From positions 4,431,001 to 4,495,000 of the forward strand of contig NZ_CP068230.1 in assembly GCF_009183365.2 (NCBI RefSeq): a stretch of 64,000 nucleotides of DNA, written 5' to 3'. Shown here piece by piece: positions 37,413 to 46,635 of the stretch. The notes under the pieces are model-generated. The model worked only from the letters and a program-made list of their open reading frames with translations, did not search any database and was not told the origin of the DNA. The translations under genes were made by a program, and so were the position numbers. Source of the DNA: Shewanella algae. GTDB taxonomy: Bacteria; Pseudomonadota; Gammaproteobacteria; Enterobacterales; Shewanellaceae. Positions within the stretch are counted from its first letter, which is position 1; the number at the start of each line of letters is the position of its first letter.

Positions 37413-39269
37413 CTAGCCCTCCAACTTAGTGCGATCGCGCACGGCGCCCTTGTCGGCACTGGTGGCCAACATGGCATAAGCCTTGAGCGCCAGCGACACA
37501 GGGCGCACCCGTGCCAACGGCTTCCAGGCCAAAGGCCCCTTGGCCTGCATCGCCTCACGGCGCCGGGCGAGCTCAGCATCGCTCAGCTTAAGCGTGATGC
37601 TGCGGGCCGGGATATCGATTTCAATGGCATCGCCATTTTCAATCAAGGCGATAGTGCCCCCTGAGGCGGCTTCCGGTGACACATGGCCTATGGACAGCCC
37701 GGACGTACCGCCGGAGAAGCGGCCATCTGTGATTAAGGCGCAGGCCTTGCCCAAACCGCGGGACTTGAGGTAACTGGTGGGATAAAGCATCTCCTGCATG
37801 CCAGGGCCACCTTTGGGGCCTTCGTAGCGAATAACCACCACATCCCCGGCGACCACTTCACCGCCGAGGATCCCGGCAACGGCCTCGTCCTGGCTCTCAT
37901 ATACCCTAGCCACGCCTTTGAACCTCAGGTTGGATTCATCCACCCCGGCGGTTTTCACTATGCAGCCATGCTCGGCCAGATTACCGGACAGTACCGCCAA
38001 GCCCCCTTCCTGACTGAAAGCAAACTCGCGGCTGCGGATACAACCTTCGCGGCGATCTGTATCCAGTGATGTCCAGCGGCAATCCTGGCTGAAGGCCTGG
38101 GTAGTAGGGATCCCCGCGGGACCGGCGCGGAAGAAGTCTTTTACCTTCGCAGACTCGGTGCGCATCACATCATAATTGGCCAGCACAGACTCAAGCGAGC
38201 CATCATCGGAAGCCACATGGTTAACATCAGTATGCAATAAACCGGCGCGTTCCAGCTCACCCAAGATCCCCATTACGCCACCGGCTCTGTGGACATCTTC
38301 CATATGGTATTTAGCGGTCGAAGGTGCCACCTTGCAAAGGTGCGGCACCTTGCGGCTGAGACGGTCGATATCCGTCATGGTGAAATCCACTTCGGCTTCC
38401 TGAGCCGCCGCCAACAGGTGCAGCACAGTGTTGGAAGAACCGCCCATGGCGATATCCAAGGTCATGGCATTCTCGAACGCCTTGAAGTTGGCGATATTGC
38501 GCGGCAATACCGAGGCATCATCATCCGAGTAGTAACGCTTGGCCAGCGCCATCACTCTTCTGCCCGCCTCCAGAAACAGTTCGCGTCGATCACTGTGGGT
38601 CGCCAACATGGAGCCGTTGCCCGGCAGCGACAGCCCCAACGCCTCGGTCAGGCAGTTCATCGAGTTGGCTGTAAACATGCCGGAGCAGCTGCCACAGGTT
38701 GGGCAGGCGCTGCGTTCGATTTTCTCGCTGTCGGCATCGGATACCCTGTCATCGGCCGCCGCCACCATGGCATCCACCAGATCCAGCTTGATAAGTTTAT
38801 CGGACAGTTTGGTCTTGCCCGCTTCCATAGGCCCGCCGGAGACAAATACCACGGGGATATTGAGCCGCAGCGCCGCCATCAACATGCCGGGGGTGATCTT
38901 GTCGCAGTTGGAGATACACACCAGAGCATCGGCGCAGTGGGCATTGACCATATATTCGACGCTGTCGGCAATCAGTTCACGGGAAGGCAGGGAATAGAGC
39001 ATGCCGCCATGGCCCATGGCGATGCCGTCATCGACCGCTATGGTGTTGAACTCTTTGGCGATGCCGCCGGCCTCTTCGATGGCCGATGCCACCAGGGAGC
39101 CCATGTCTTTCAGATGCACATGACCGGGAACAAACTGAGTGAAGGAATTGGCAATGGCGATAATGGGCTTACCGAAGTCGCCTTCCTTGACCCCTGTGGC
39201 ACGCCAAAGGGCTCGGGCTCCGGCCATGTTGCGACCTTCGGTACTGGTTGCTGATCTGAGTTTGGGCAT
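37413..39269 (-). CDS. ilvD: Dihydroxy-acid dehydratase
   Basis: The 618-aa iron-sulfur enzyme makes the 2-oxo acids that precede valine and isoleucine. The cluster ligand motifs ISNCDKITPGML and CPTCGSCSGMFTANSMNCL are present, as is GRFSGGTSGLSIGHVSPEA near the C-terminus. The length matches the family. It lies between ilvM and ilvA on the minus strand. An ilvE gene, present between ilvM and ilvD in E. coli, is absent here. Confidence 0.97.
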   Translation of the reverse strand: MPKLRSATSTEGRNMAGARALWRATGVKEGDFGKPIIAIANSFTQFVPGHVHLKDMGSLVASAIEEAGGIAKEFNTIAVDDGIAMGHGGMLYSLPSRELIADSVEYMVNAHCADALVCISNCDKITPGMLMAALRLNIPVVFVSGGPMEAGKTKLSDKLIKLDLVDAMVAAADDRVSDADSEKIERSACPTCGSCSGMFTANSMNCLTEALGLSLPGNGSMLATHSDRRELFLEAGRRVMALAKRYYSDDDASVLPRNIANFKAFENAMTLDIAMGGSSNTVLHLLAAAQEAEVDFTMTDIDRLSRKVPHLCKVAPSTAKYHMEDVHRAGGVMGILGELERAGLLHTDVNHVASDDGSLESVLANYDVMRTESAKVKDFFRAGPAGIPTTQAFSQDCRWTSLDTDRREGCIRSREFAFSQEGGLAVLSGNLAEHGCIVKTAGVDESNLRFKGVARVYESQDEAVAGILGGEVVAGDVVVIRYEGPKGGPGMQEMLYPTSYLKSRGLGKACALITDGRFSGGTSGLSIGHVSPEAASGGTIALIENGDAIEIDIPARSITLKLSDAELARRREAMQAKGPLAWKPLARVRPVSLALKAYAMLATSADKGAVRDRTKLEG

Positions 39270-39305
39270 TGCTCAATTCCTTACGCTTATTCTGATGATT
39301 CTTGG

Positions 39306-39563
39306 TTAGCCGTTGACGGTACGGGAAAGGCTGCTTGCGGGCCGCACAGTGCAGCGGGCCACGTCTACCAGCTTAGTCAACTGACGACTCAGCAGCTCTA
39401 TGGCTCTGTCACTGTCGACCGCCATTGCCAGCTGCAGGCGCTGATCCTCGGCCAGTGTCATATGCATATCGCGGACGGTAAAGCCGCGGTGGCGGGTTAC
39501 CCGCAATACACGTTCCAGTACTTCGGGGCGTTGTTCCAGGGTCAATTCCAGATTATGGATCAT
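39306..39563 (-). CDS. ilvM: Acetolactate synthase II regulatory (small) subunit
   Basis: The 85-aa protein is an ACT domain (LELTLEQRPEVLERVLRVTRHRGFTVRDMHM). It pairs with the large subunit IlvG and is needed for full activity of the isozyme. Its ATG overlaps the ilvG stop (ATGA), which indicates translational coupling. Confidence 0.93.
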   Translation of the reverse strand: MIHNLELTLEQRPEVLERVLRVTRHRGFTVRDMHMTLAEDQRLQLAMAVDSDRAIELLSRQLTKLVDVARCTVRPASSLSRTVNG

Positions 39564-41236
39564 GATCGCTTCTCCGTTTGTTCCATCATTTCACAGTTGG
39601 AGGCGCCGGGGGGAACCAGCGGCCAGACATTAAAGGCATCGTCTATGGCGACGTGCAGCAGGAAGGGGCCTTTGGCACTGAGCATCTCATCCAGTGCCTG
39701 CTCAACCTCATCGGCCGAGTAGATGGTGCGTCCGGGGATATCGAAGGAGGACGCCAGGGTAACAAAGTCGGGGTTATCGGACAGGTCGGTTTCGCTGTAT
39801 CTCTCTTCAAAAAACAGCTGTTGCCACTGCTTCACCATGCCCAACTTCTGGTTATCTATCAAAAGTATCTTCACCGGCAGTTTACGACGCTTGATGGTGG
39901 TCAGCTCCTGCACATTCATCATGAAAGAGCCGTCGCCGGAAACCGTGACCACAGTGGCATCCGGCCGGGCCATCTGCGCGCCTATGGCCGCCGGCAAGCC
40001 AAAGCCCATGGTGCCAAGCCCGGCACTGGAAAGATGATCTTCCGGGCGGCGAAAATGCATATGCTGGGCAACCCACATCTGGTGCTGGCCGACATCACAG
40101 CTCACCACAGAGTCGCTCGGCAGCTTGTTGGCCAGACGACGCAACATGGCCGGCGCATAGATGAGTGAACCAGGATGGGCGTAATCCCACTGGTGCTGCG
40201 CCCGCAGGTGCTCGACTTCCGCCTGCCAGGGCGCTATCTGCAGCGCTTGCGGCGCCAGTTGCGTCAATATGCTTCTTAAGTCCCCATCCATGGCCACATC
40301 CGGCTGGCGCAGTTTGCCAAGTTCGGCGGCGTCGATATCCAGGTGGATCACCTTGGCCTTGCTGGCAAAGCTCTCCAGCCTACCCGTGACCCTGTCATCG
40401 AAACGGGCACCGACCACCAGCAGCAGATCGCACTGCTGCACCGCCAGATTGGCGGCCTTGTTGCCGTGCATCCCCAGCATCCCCAGGTAACCTTGAGTGC
40501 CGTGGGCTATGGCGCCCAGCCCCTTAAGCGTTGCCACCGAAGGAATACCGCTACGCTGAATAAAAGCCCGCAGCGGCTCCACTGCGCCCGCCATACCGAC
40601 GCCACCACCGACGTACAACATGGGTTGGCGCGCGGCCGCCAGCAAGGCGTTGGCTTCCGCCAAAGCCGCCCGGTCCAGCTCCGGCTCATCGGGCACCGCC
40701 TGCAACGGCGCCTTGTATTCCACTTGGGCAAGCTGGATGTCTTTGGGGATATCCACCAGCACAGGACCGGGACGGCCGGAGGCGGCGATTTCGAAGGCGC
40801 GGTACAGGGTAGCAACCAGTTCATCGGCGCGGGTCACCATAAAACTGTGTTTGGTACATGACAGGCTCATGCCCAGCACGTCCATCTCCTGAAAGGCATC
40901 TGTGCCTATCACGGAGGTGGAAACCTGGCCTGTGATGGCCACCAGCGGCACTGAGTCCAACAGCGCATCGGCCAAGGCGGTGATCAGATTGGTAGCCCCC
41001 GGACCCGAGGTGGCCAGGCAGACGCCCGTCTTGCCGCTTGAGCGGGCATAACCGACGGCGGCGAAGGCGGCGCCCTGTTCATGACGGGAGAGCAGATGTT
41101 CGACCTGGCTGTCGTAGAGAGCATCGTAGATAGGCATGATGGCGCCGCCGGGATAACCAAAAACCGTGTTCACCCCATGGGCGGCCAATACCTTGATAAC
41201 CGCTTCACTGCCGCTGATCTTCTGCCCTTGTTCCAT
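39560..41236 (-). CDS. ilvG: Acetolactate synthase large subunit
   Basis: The 558-aa thiamine-diphosphate enzyme joins two pyruvate, or pyruvate with 2-oxobutanoate. The catalytic glutamate lies in SRHEQGAAFAAVGYAR. The FAD/ThDP regions and the ThDP motif GDGSFMMNVQELTTIKRRKLPVKILLIDN are intact. The frame is full length, unlike the frameshifted ilvG of E. coli K-12. The start MEQGQKISGSEAVIKVL was chosen by family comparison. The in-frame upstream extension crosses the attenuator. It is the first structural gene after the ilvL leader. Confidence 0.96.
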   Translation of the reverse strand: MEQGQKISGSEAVIKVLAAHGVNTVFGYPGGAIMPIYDALYDSQVEHLLSRHEQGAAFAAVGYARSSGKTGVCLATSGPGATNLITALADALLDSVPLVAITGQVSTSVIGTDAFQEMDVLGMSLSCTKHSFMVTRADELVATLYRAFEIAASGRPGPVLVDIPKDIQLAQVEYKAPLQAVPDEPELDRAALAEANALLAAARQPMLYVGGGVGMAGAVEPLRAFIQRSGIPSVATLKGLGAIAHGTQGYLGMLGMHGNKAANLAVQQCDLLLVVGARFDDRVTGRLESFASKAKVIHLDIDAAELGKLRQPDVAMDGDLRSILTQLAPQALQIAPWQAEVEHLRAQHQWDYAHPGSLIYAPAMLRRLANKLPSDSVVSCDVGQHQMWVAQHMHFRRPEDHLSSAGLGTMGFGLPAAIGAQMARPDATVVTVSGDGSFMMNVQELTTIKRRKLPVKILLIDNQKLGMVKQWQQLFFEERYSETDLSDNPDFVTLASSFDIPGRTIYSADEVEQALDEMLSAKGPFLLHVAIDDAFNVWPLVPPGASNCEMMEQTEKRS

Positions 41237-41288
41237 CTTGTTATCTCGCCTATTTTTGCTGCTGTTTAAGTTTTCAATGGCCCTGAAA

Positions 41289-41328
41289 CGACAAACCCCC
41301 CGGTCCTTTCGGAGCGGGGGGTTTGTTT
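41289..41328 (-). terminator. ilv operon attenuator hairpin
   Basis: Ten-base arms (41292-41301 and 41316-41325, caaacccccc / ggggggtttg) form a GC-rich hairpin between the leader peptide stop and the ilvG start. The minus strand then reads TCGTTTC, so the T tract is weak. Position and form match the ilvGMEDA attenuator of enterobacteria. Confidence 0.82.
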
Positions 41329-41341
41329 GCAATTTCTGACC

Positions 41342-41440
41342 CTATCTGGTCTGTCGTCGCGCCACGAGCCGCCCCCGCTGTGATGGAATAATCACGACGG
41401 TAATAATCACGAGGAGGAGCTTGGCGCTTAAGTTAAACAT
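41342..41440 (-). CDS. ilvL: ilv operon leader peptide
   Basis: The 32-codon frame encodes MFNLSAKLLLVIITVVIIPS followed by an Arg-rich tail (QRGRLVARRQTR). The run of Leu, Val and Ile codons (LLLVIITVVII) is the regulatory part. A ribosome that stalls there for lack of charged branched-chain tRNAs would stop the downstream hairpin from terminating transcription. It lies about 105 bases upstream of ilvG and just before the attenuator hairpin. It is not similar in sequence to E. coli IlvL beyond this composition, as expected. Confidence 0.85.
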   Translation of the reverse strand: MFNLSAKLLLVIITVVIIPSQRGRLVARRQTR

Positions 41441-41608
41441 TTCTCAGACAGTTTCCTGTATTCAATTTATCTGCTTGGCGAGCCCTTTGGCAGCGCACTT
41501 ATTAACCATTACCATAAAGTGTTTTCAGAACACAACAAAAAAATTCACAACCTGAAAATCTTCCAACTTGGCTTGGCTATGGCACCCTCGCCAATGGCTC
41601 GCCTAAAC

Positions 41609-41638
41609 AGCTTGATTGCCGCCGGCGGCAATCAAGCT
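41609..41638 (-). terminator. Terminator hairpin downstream of ilvC
   Basis: A perfect 30-bp palindrome (agcttgattgccgcc and its complement) lies 10 bases after the ilvC stop. The minus strand continues with GTTTAGG, a short T tract. Confidence 0.72.
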
Positions 41639-41648
41639 AACGCTTACG

Positions 41649-43130
41649 TCAATCTTGCAGGTTTATCCTTTTCATTTCAGTCATGTAACCGCGAAGTTCG
41701 GCACCGACATATTCGACGGCCGTATGGCGAATCGCTTCGTTGACCTCGATCAGACGCAGATTATCAACCCCATTGCCCGAATCCTTGAGACCGGCGCCCA
41801 GGACCTCGGGGGAGAGGGCGTTGACATAGTCACGCAGCAGCGGCACGGCGGCATGGTTGAACAAGTAACAACCATATTCGGCGGTATCCGAGATCACTAC
41901 GTTCATCTCATAGAGGCGTTTACGGGCTATGGTGTTGGCAATCAGCGGCGTCTCATGCAGCGACTCGTAATAGGCCGACTCTTCGATGATCCCGGCATCC
42001 ACCATGGTATCGAACGCCAGTTCCACCCCGGCCTTGATCATGGCCACCAGGAAGATCCCCTTGTCGAAATAGGTCTGCTCATCTATCTGCTCGGCGCAGG
42101 TCGGCGCCTTTTCAAAGCCGGTGTTATTGGTATCTTCACGCCAGCGCAGCAAATTGGCGTCGTCATTGGCCCAGTCGGCCATCATAGTGGCGGAAAACTC
42201 GCCGCTGATGATGTCGTCCATATGTTTTTCAAACAGCGGAGTCAGCAACACCTTAAGCTCTTCGGCAATCTCAAACGCCTTGATCTTGGCCGGGTTGGAC
42301 AGGCGATCCATCATATTGGTGATACCGCCATGCTTGAGCGCCTCTGTGATGGTTTCCCAGCCCTGCTGGATAAGCTTGGCGGCATAACCCGGCTCAACGC
42401 CATCGGCCACCATCTTGTCATAACCCAGAATCGCTCCCGTCTGCAGCATGCCGCAGAGAATGGTCTGCTCGCCCATCAGATCCGACTTCACCTCGGCGAT
42501 AAACGAGGAGTGCAGCACGCCGGCGCGATCGCCGCCGGTAGCACTGGCATAGGCCTTGGCTATCTCCAGGCCGTCGCCATTGGGATCATTCTCAGGATGC
42601 ACTGCGATCAGTGTCGGTACCCCAAAGCCACGCTTGTATTCCTCACGCACTTCAGTACCGGGGCACTTGGGCGCCACCATGATGACAGTAATGTCCGGGC
42701 GCACCTGCATCCCCTCTTCCACTATGTTGAAGCCATGGGAATAGGACAGGGTCGCACCTTGCTTCATCAAGGGCATTACCGCATTGACCACTGGAGTGTG
42801 CTGCTTGTCAGGTGTCAGGTTCAGTACCAGATCGGCCCCGGGGATCAGCTCTTCGAAGGTGCCCACCTTGAAACCGTTTTCGGTGGCTCGCTGCCAGGAG
42901 GCGCGTTTCTCGGCGATGGCTTCGCTACGCAGGGCATAGGCGATGTTCAGCCCTGAGTCACGCATGTTCAACCCCTGATTTAACCCCTGGGCACCACAGC
43001 CAAGGATGACAATATTCCAGTCCTTGATATAGTCACAGCCGTTTTCAAACTCGCTGCGCTCCATAAAACGGCACTGGCTCAGCTGTGCCAACTGTTGCCG
43101 CAGATTCAGGGTATTGAAGTAATTTGCCAT
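41649..43130 (-). CDS. ilvC: Ketol-acid reductoisomerase, class II
   Basis: The 493-aa NADPH enzyme isomerises and reduces acetolactate and acetohydroxybutyrate. The nucleotide-binding loop is GCGAQGLNQGLNMRDSGL. The long C-terminal duplicated domain places it in class II, as in E. coli IlvC. The start MANYFNTLNLRQQL, with RBS AGGTGG, replaces a longer in-frame opening that runs into the ilvY promoter region. It is divergent from ilvY. Confidence 0.97.
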   Translation of the reverse strand: MANYFNTLNLRQQLAQLSQCRFMERSEFENGCDYIKDWNIVILGCGAQGLNQGLNMRDSGLNIAYALRSEAIAEKRASWQRATENGFKVGTFEELIPGADLVLNLTPDKQHTPVVNAVMPLMKQGATLSYSHGFNIVEEGMQVRPDITVIMVAPKCPGTEVREEYKRGFGVPTLIAVHPENDPNGDGLEIAKAYASATGGDRAGVLHSSFIAEVKSDLMGEQTILCGMLQTGAILGYDKMVADGVEPGYAAKLIQQGWETITEALKHGGITNMMDRLSNPAKIKAFEIAEELKVLLTPLFEKHMDDIISGEFSATMMADWANDDANLLRWREDTNNTGFEKAPTCAEQIDEQTYFDKGIFLVAMIKAGVELAFDTMVDAGIIEESAYYESLHETPLIANTIARKRLYEMNVVISDTAEYGCYLFNHAAVPLLRDYVNALSPEVLGAGLKDSGNGVDNLRLIEVNEAIRHTAVEYVGAELRGYMTEMKRINLQD

Positions 43131-43240
43131 CTTAGCCACCTGTTTAACCGAATTCCTGGGACCAAGCCGAAACGGCTTAGTGATGCAAATCACTATAGCC
43201 CATGGTTTAAATTGCTTGAAATGATATATTCGGCATGTCA

Positions 43241-43259
43241 TGTTGCACAAAACGCAACA
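43241..43259. promoter_or_regulatory. Palindromic IlvY operator candidate
   Basis: TGTTGC (43241-43246) and GCAACA (43254-43259) form an inverted repeat with a 7-base spacer, including the LysR-type T-N11-A core. It lies 20 bases before the ilvY start, in the 148-bp ilvY-ilvC gap. A looser half-site (ATTGC) occurs near 43211. In E. coli IlvY binds tandem operators at the same place and activates ilvC when its substrates accumulate. Confidence 0.7.
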
Positions 43260-43278
43260 ATAAGAGAGGCAAAACGGC

Positions 43279-44151
43279 ATGGATATTCGGGCGATAAAAC
43301 TCTATCTGGATCTCTGCGACACCCTGCATTTTTCCCGCACCGCCACCCGGATGCATGTCAGCCCTTCAACCTTAAGCCGCACCTTGCAAAGGCTGGAAGA
43401 TGAAGTGGGCAGCAAGCTGCTGGAGCGGGACAACCGCAGCGTTACCCTGACCCACGCAGGCGAAGCCTTTCGCCGCTTCGCCAGCCAGACATTGACTCAG
43501 TGGCAGGAGCTGCGCCGCGAGCTGGATCCGCAGCAAAAGCTGCTGAGGGGCACATTGCAACTCTATTGCTCAGTCACAGCCGCCTACAGCCACCTGCCGG
43601 CCCTATTGGATAAGTTTCGCCGCCAGCAGCCCCTGGTCGATATCAAACTCACCACAGGTGATGCCGCAGATGCGGTGCAGGAAATTCAGCAGCAGAGGGC
43701 GGATATCGCCATCGCCGCTCTGCCGCAGGACTTTCCGCCGAGCCTGCACTTTGCCCCCATAGGAGAGGTGCCACTATCGATTATCGCGCCCACCATCAAC
43801 TGTCAATTGCAGTCGCTGCTGGCGCAAAACCCTATTCCCTGGGAGCAACTGCCCTTTATCGTGCCCGACCACGGCCCCGGGCGTTTACGGGCCGAACGCT
43901 GGTTCAAGGCGATGGGGATCAAGGCCAATATCTATGCCCAGGTATCGGGCCACGAGGCGATAGTGCCCATGGTGGCTCTGGGCTGCGGTGTCAGCATCAC
44001 TCCGGATGTCGTGGTAGCCAATAGTCCACTGGGCGAGAGGATAAAAACCCTGGCCTCACCGGCCGAGATAGCCCCCTTTGAACTGGGGTGCTGCTGCAAG
44101 GCCAAGCGGCGCCAGGATCCCTTGGTGAGTGCGTTTCTGGAAGTGATTTAG
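43279..44151 (+). CDS. ilvY: LysR-type activator of ilvC
   Basis: The 290-aa protein has an N-terminal winged helix (MDIRAIKLYLDLCDTLHFSRTATRMHVSPSTLSRTLQRLEDEVGSKLLERD) and a periplasmic-binding-type effector domain (~90-290). The divergent position to ilvC, with a shared palindromic operator, is diagnostic for IlvY. The family responds to acetolactate or acetohydroxybutyrate. About 140 bases follow before the next gene; they hold a short inverted repeat (44162-44186) without a T-run. Confidence 0.94.
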   Translation: MDIRAIKLYLDLCDTLHFSRTATRMHVSPSTLSRTLQRLEDEVGSKLLERDNRSVTLTHAGEAFRRFASQTLTQWQELRRELDPQQKLLRGTLQLYCSVTAAYSHLPALLDKFRRQQPLVDIKLTTGDAADAVQEIQQQRADIAIAALPQDFPPSLHFAPIGEVPLSIIAPTINCQLQSLLAQNPIPWEQLPFIVPDHGPGRLRAERWFKAMGIKANIYAQVSGHEAIVPMVALGCGVSITPDVVVANSPLGERIKTLASPAEIAPFELGCCCKAKRRQDPLVSAFLEVI

Positions 44152-44294
44152 CTTAAGCGGCGGACGAGTCACTGGAGTACTCGTCCCGAGCTCGCGGCTT
44201 TGAAAGTCGGGCGTGCTTTACCGCCTATGACTGAGCCCTCTGCAAGATGCATAACTCAGTCGATGGTCTGCATGCCACGCCCTTCGAGCTTACC

Positions 44295-45626
44295 TTAAAT
44301 ATCGAGTGACTCTTCATCCTTGGGCAGTTGATCTTCCTGAGGCAAGAGCCGGGTGACCAGCAGTTGGTCTACCTTGTAGGCATCTATGTCCACCACCTCA
44401 AACTTATAACCTGCGTAGTTAACCGAATCTGTGCGCTTGGGGATCTTGCGTAACGTATACATCATAAAACCGGCGATGGTTTCATAGTTTTGGTTTTGCG
44501 GGAACTCCTCAATACCAAAGGCACGCATCACGTCGGTTATCGGCGTCACCCCGTCCACCAGCCAGGAGTTGGCGTCGCGGGGCACTATCTGCTCTTCACT
44601 TTCATGCAGCGACCAGGCGCCCATTACCGCGCTTTGCAGATCGTCAGTAGTCACTATCCCCACCACCAGGGCGTATTCATTCATCACCACGGCAAAGTCG
44701 GCCCTGTGATGACGGAAGTACTCCATGGCTTCCGACAGGCTCAGGGTGTCGGGAATGATCAGGCTGCTGCGCACTAACGAGGTATCTTTCAAATCTATCT
44801 TGCGACCGTTGATCACCCGGATCAGCAGCTCCTTGGCGTCTACCACCCCTTTAATATTGTCCAGCTGACCATCACAGACCAAAAACTTGTTGTGCGGATC
44901 TTCGGCGATTTTTTTCTTGATAGTGTCTTCGTCGTCCTGCAGCAGAAAATACACCAGGCTCTCACGGGCGGTCATCGCCGAGGTAACACTGACAGATTGC
45001 ATCTCGAACACATTCTCTATCATCTGCTGCTCGCCCTTATCCAACACACCGGCCTCGGCGCCGGCATCCATGATGGCGTAGATATCGTCCGGGGTGATCT
45101 CATCATTGCGGGCAGTGGGGATCTGCAATAGCTTGAAGATACCGTTGGCCATGCCGTTGAAGATCCACACAAAGGGGCGCAGTAGGGTGATGCATATCAG
45201 CATGGGGTTCACCAAGTTAACCGCCACTTTCTCCGGTAAGGCCATGGCGACCCGTTTGGGCATCAGGTCGGCAATCAGAATAAACAGGCTGGTCACCAGC
45301 ACGAAGGACAACACAAAGCTTAGCTGTCCGACCCAAGCCTGAGGGATCACATGGGCCAAAGCTGCTGCGAAGTAAGGGGTAAAAGCAGACTCACCGACAA
45401 TACCGCCCATGATGGCGACGGCATTGAGACCAATCTGCACTACGGTGAAAAAACTGCCCGGAGTGGTTTGCAACGCCAATACTTTTTCGGCGCGCAAGTC
45501 TCCCTCCTCGGCCATCTGCCGTAAACGGATTTTACGGGATGCGGCCAGAGCAATTTCAGACATGGAAAAAAAGCAGCTGGTTCCGATCAGGCAAAAGATA
45601 ATCACCAAATTATCGAATAAACTCAT
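44295..45626 (-). CDS. paeA: CNNM/CBS-domain inner-membrane transporter (PaeA/YtfL-like)
   Basis: The 443-aa protein has a CNNM/DUF21 membrane domain (~1-190, with FFSMSEIALAASRKIRLRQM and VQIGLNAVAIMGGIVGE), two CBS domains (~205-330) and a C-terminal CorC_HlyC domain (~345-430, NSWLVDGVTPITDVMRAFGIEEFPQNQNYETIAGFMMYTLRKIP). Similarity to E. coli YtfL (PaeA) is strong throughout, including KRTDSVNYAGYKFEVVDIDAYKVDQLLVTR. PaeA is reported to export cadaverine and putrescine. The wider family also handles magnesium and cobalt. Confidence 0.88.
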   Translation of the reverse strand: MSLFDNLVIIFCLIGTSCFFSMSEIALAASRKIRLRQMAEEGDLRAEKVLALQTTPGSFFTVVQIGLNAVAIMGGIVGESAFTPYFAAALAHVIPQAWVGQLSFVLSFVLVTSLFILIADLMPKRVAMALPEKVAVNLVNPMLICITLLRPFVWIFNGMANGIFKLLQIPTARNDEITPDDIYAIMDAGAEAGVLDKGEQQMIENVFEMQSVSVTSAMTARESLVYFLLQDDEDTIKKKIAEDPHNKFLVCDGQLDNIKGVVDAKELLIRVINGRKIDLKDTSLVRSSLIIPDTLSLSEAMEYFRHHRADFAVVMNEYALVVGIVTTDDLQSAVMGAWSLHESEEQIVPRDANSWLVDGVTPITDVMRAFGIEEFPQNQNYETIAGFMMYTLRKIPKRTDSVNYAGYKFEVVDIDAYKVDQLLVTRLLPQEDQLPKDEESLDI

Positions 45627-45756
45627 ACAACACCTTAGGTTAGTTACAAAGCGCTTCTATGCCGTGCCCTTATCCAGGCCCGAAAATGGAATGACTGGGA
45701 GGTCAGAAAGGCGAACTGGTTACCGGTATGGACAATTACATGGCGAATTGAGTGGC

Positions 45757-45768
45757 TTTGCTATACTC
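45757..45768 (+). promoter_or_regulatory. Extended -10 promoter element
   Basis: TTTGCTATACT contains the extended TGn motif followed by TATACT. No good -35 box is visible. It lies 33 bases before the start of the solute-binding protein gene. Confidence 0.35.
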
Positions 45769-45800
45769 CAAGAAACCCATTGCAGGCCTCTTTTACCGGA

Positions 45801-46604
45801 ATGAAGTTCACATTATATCCGTTTGCGGCATTTTTGACAGTGATGCTTATCTCACCGGTTTCAATGGCTGAAGAAGACTCTAACGGCATTAAGTTAAGGA
45901 TATGTGTCGAAGAGTCTGAATTTCCCCCCTTCAATTACTTTTCCAGAGTCGATGGTTACAAGACCCACGATAGTGACGGCTATGACATTCAGCTGCTTTA
46001 TCGGCTGTTTACGCCACCACGCTGGCAGCTGCAAATCATCACCCTTCCCTGGCCAAGGTGCATGCTGGAAGTGGAACAGGGCAAGATAGACGCAGCCATG
46101 AGCGCCTCGGCCAATCCCGAGCGACGGCGAAAGTTCCTGCTGTCGCGCTCCTATTACTATCTCACCCCAGGGGTGGTCTTTCTCAAGCGTCGTTTCCCGC
46201 AGGGCTTGAGGTTCAACTCACTGACCGAGCTGGCACAGCTTGGCACAGTTTGCGGCATTCGTGGTTTCAATTATCGTAACTTCGGTTGGGACAACTCTCA
46301 GCCATTGTCCCTGAGCAAAGATCTGCCGTTGATCCCCGAATTATTGATCCGGGGCCGGTGTGACTTCTTTCTGGCACGACTGGAGATTTTCAGCGGCACC
46401 TTGAAACTGATGGATCGCGATCCACAGGTCATAGGGCTGGCAACGCAAGCCATTCCCAACACTCGGCCAGAACCCTTCTATATGCTGGTTTCCAGGCAAA
46501 GCCCACACAAGATGGCGCTGCTGGAAGAGTTCAATACCGGTGTAACCCAATTGGAAAAAAGCGGCGAACTGCAGCTGTTACTGCAAACATTCACCGGCCA
46601 CTGA
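45801..46604 (+). CDS. Periplasmic solute-binding protein, amino-acid type (SBP_bac_3)
   Basis: The 267-aa protein has a signal peptide (MKFTLYPFAAFLTVMLISPVSMA) and a two-lobed binding fold of the PAAT family. Visible pieces are CVEESEFPPFNYF, DSDGYDIQLLYRLF, WPRCMLEVEQGKIDAAMSASANPERR and LIRGRCDFFLARLEIF. No ABC permease or ATPase is next to it, so it may act as an orphan sensor rather than an importer. The ligand is unknown. The ATG at 45801 was preferred to a TTG 21 bases upstream. It converges on a GGDEF gene. Confidence 0.78.
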   Translation: MKFTLYPFAAFLTVMLISPVSMAEEDSNGIKLRICVEESEFPPFNYFSRVDGYKTHDSDGYDIQLLYRLFTPPRWQLQIITLPWPRCMLEVEQGKIDAAMSASANPERRRKFLLSRSYYYLTPGVVFLKRRFPQGLRFNSLTELAQLGTVCGIRGFNYRNFGWDNSQPLSLSKDLPLIPELLIRGRCDFFLARLEIFSGTLKLMDRDPQVIGLATQAIPNTRPEPFYMLVSRQSPHKMALLEEFNTGVTQLEKSGELQLLLQTFTGH

Positions 46605-46635
46605 TCCCCCGTGTTACTCCTTCAGAAACCAAGTG

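Noticed and set aside
37412..37579. Extended IlvA N-terminus running into ilvD
   Set aside because: Family members begin at the residues encoded from 37411, and the extra part is the complementary frame of ilvD.
38289..39254. A 321-codon plus-strand frame opposite ilvD
   Set aside because: It is a shadow of ilvD codon bias; no domain and no plausible start signal were found.
41616..42956. A 446-codon plus-strand frame opposite ilvC
   Set aside because: It lies entirely inside the complementary strand of a highly conserved enzyme gene, and its sequence has no recognisable domain.
44162..44186. Short inverted repeat after ilvY (ggacgagt / actcgtcc) as a terminator
   Set aside because: The stem is only 8 bp with a 10-base loop and no T-run follows, so termination is not supported.
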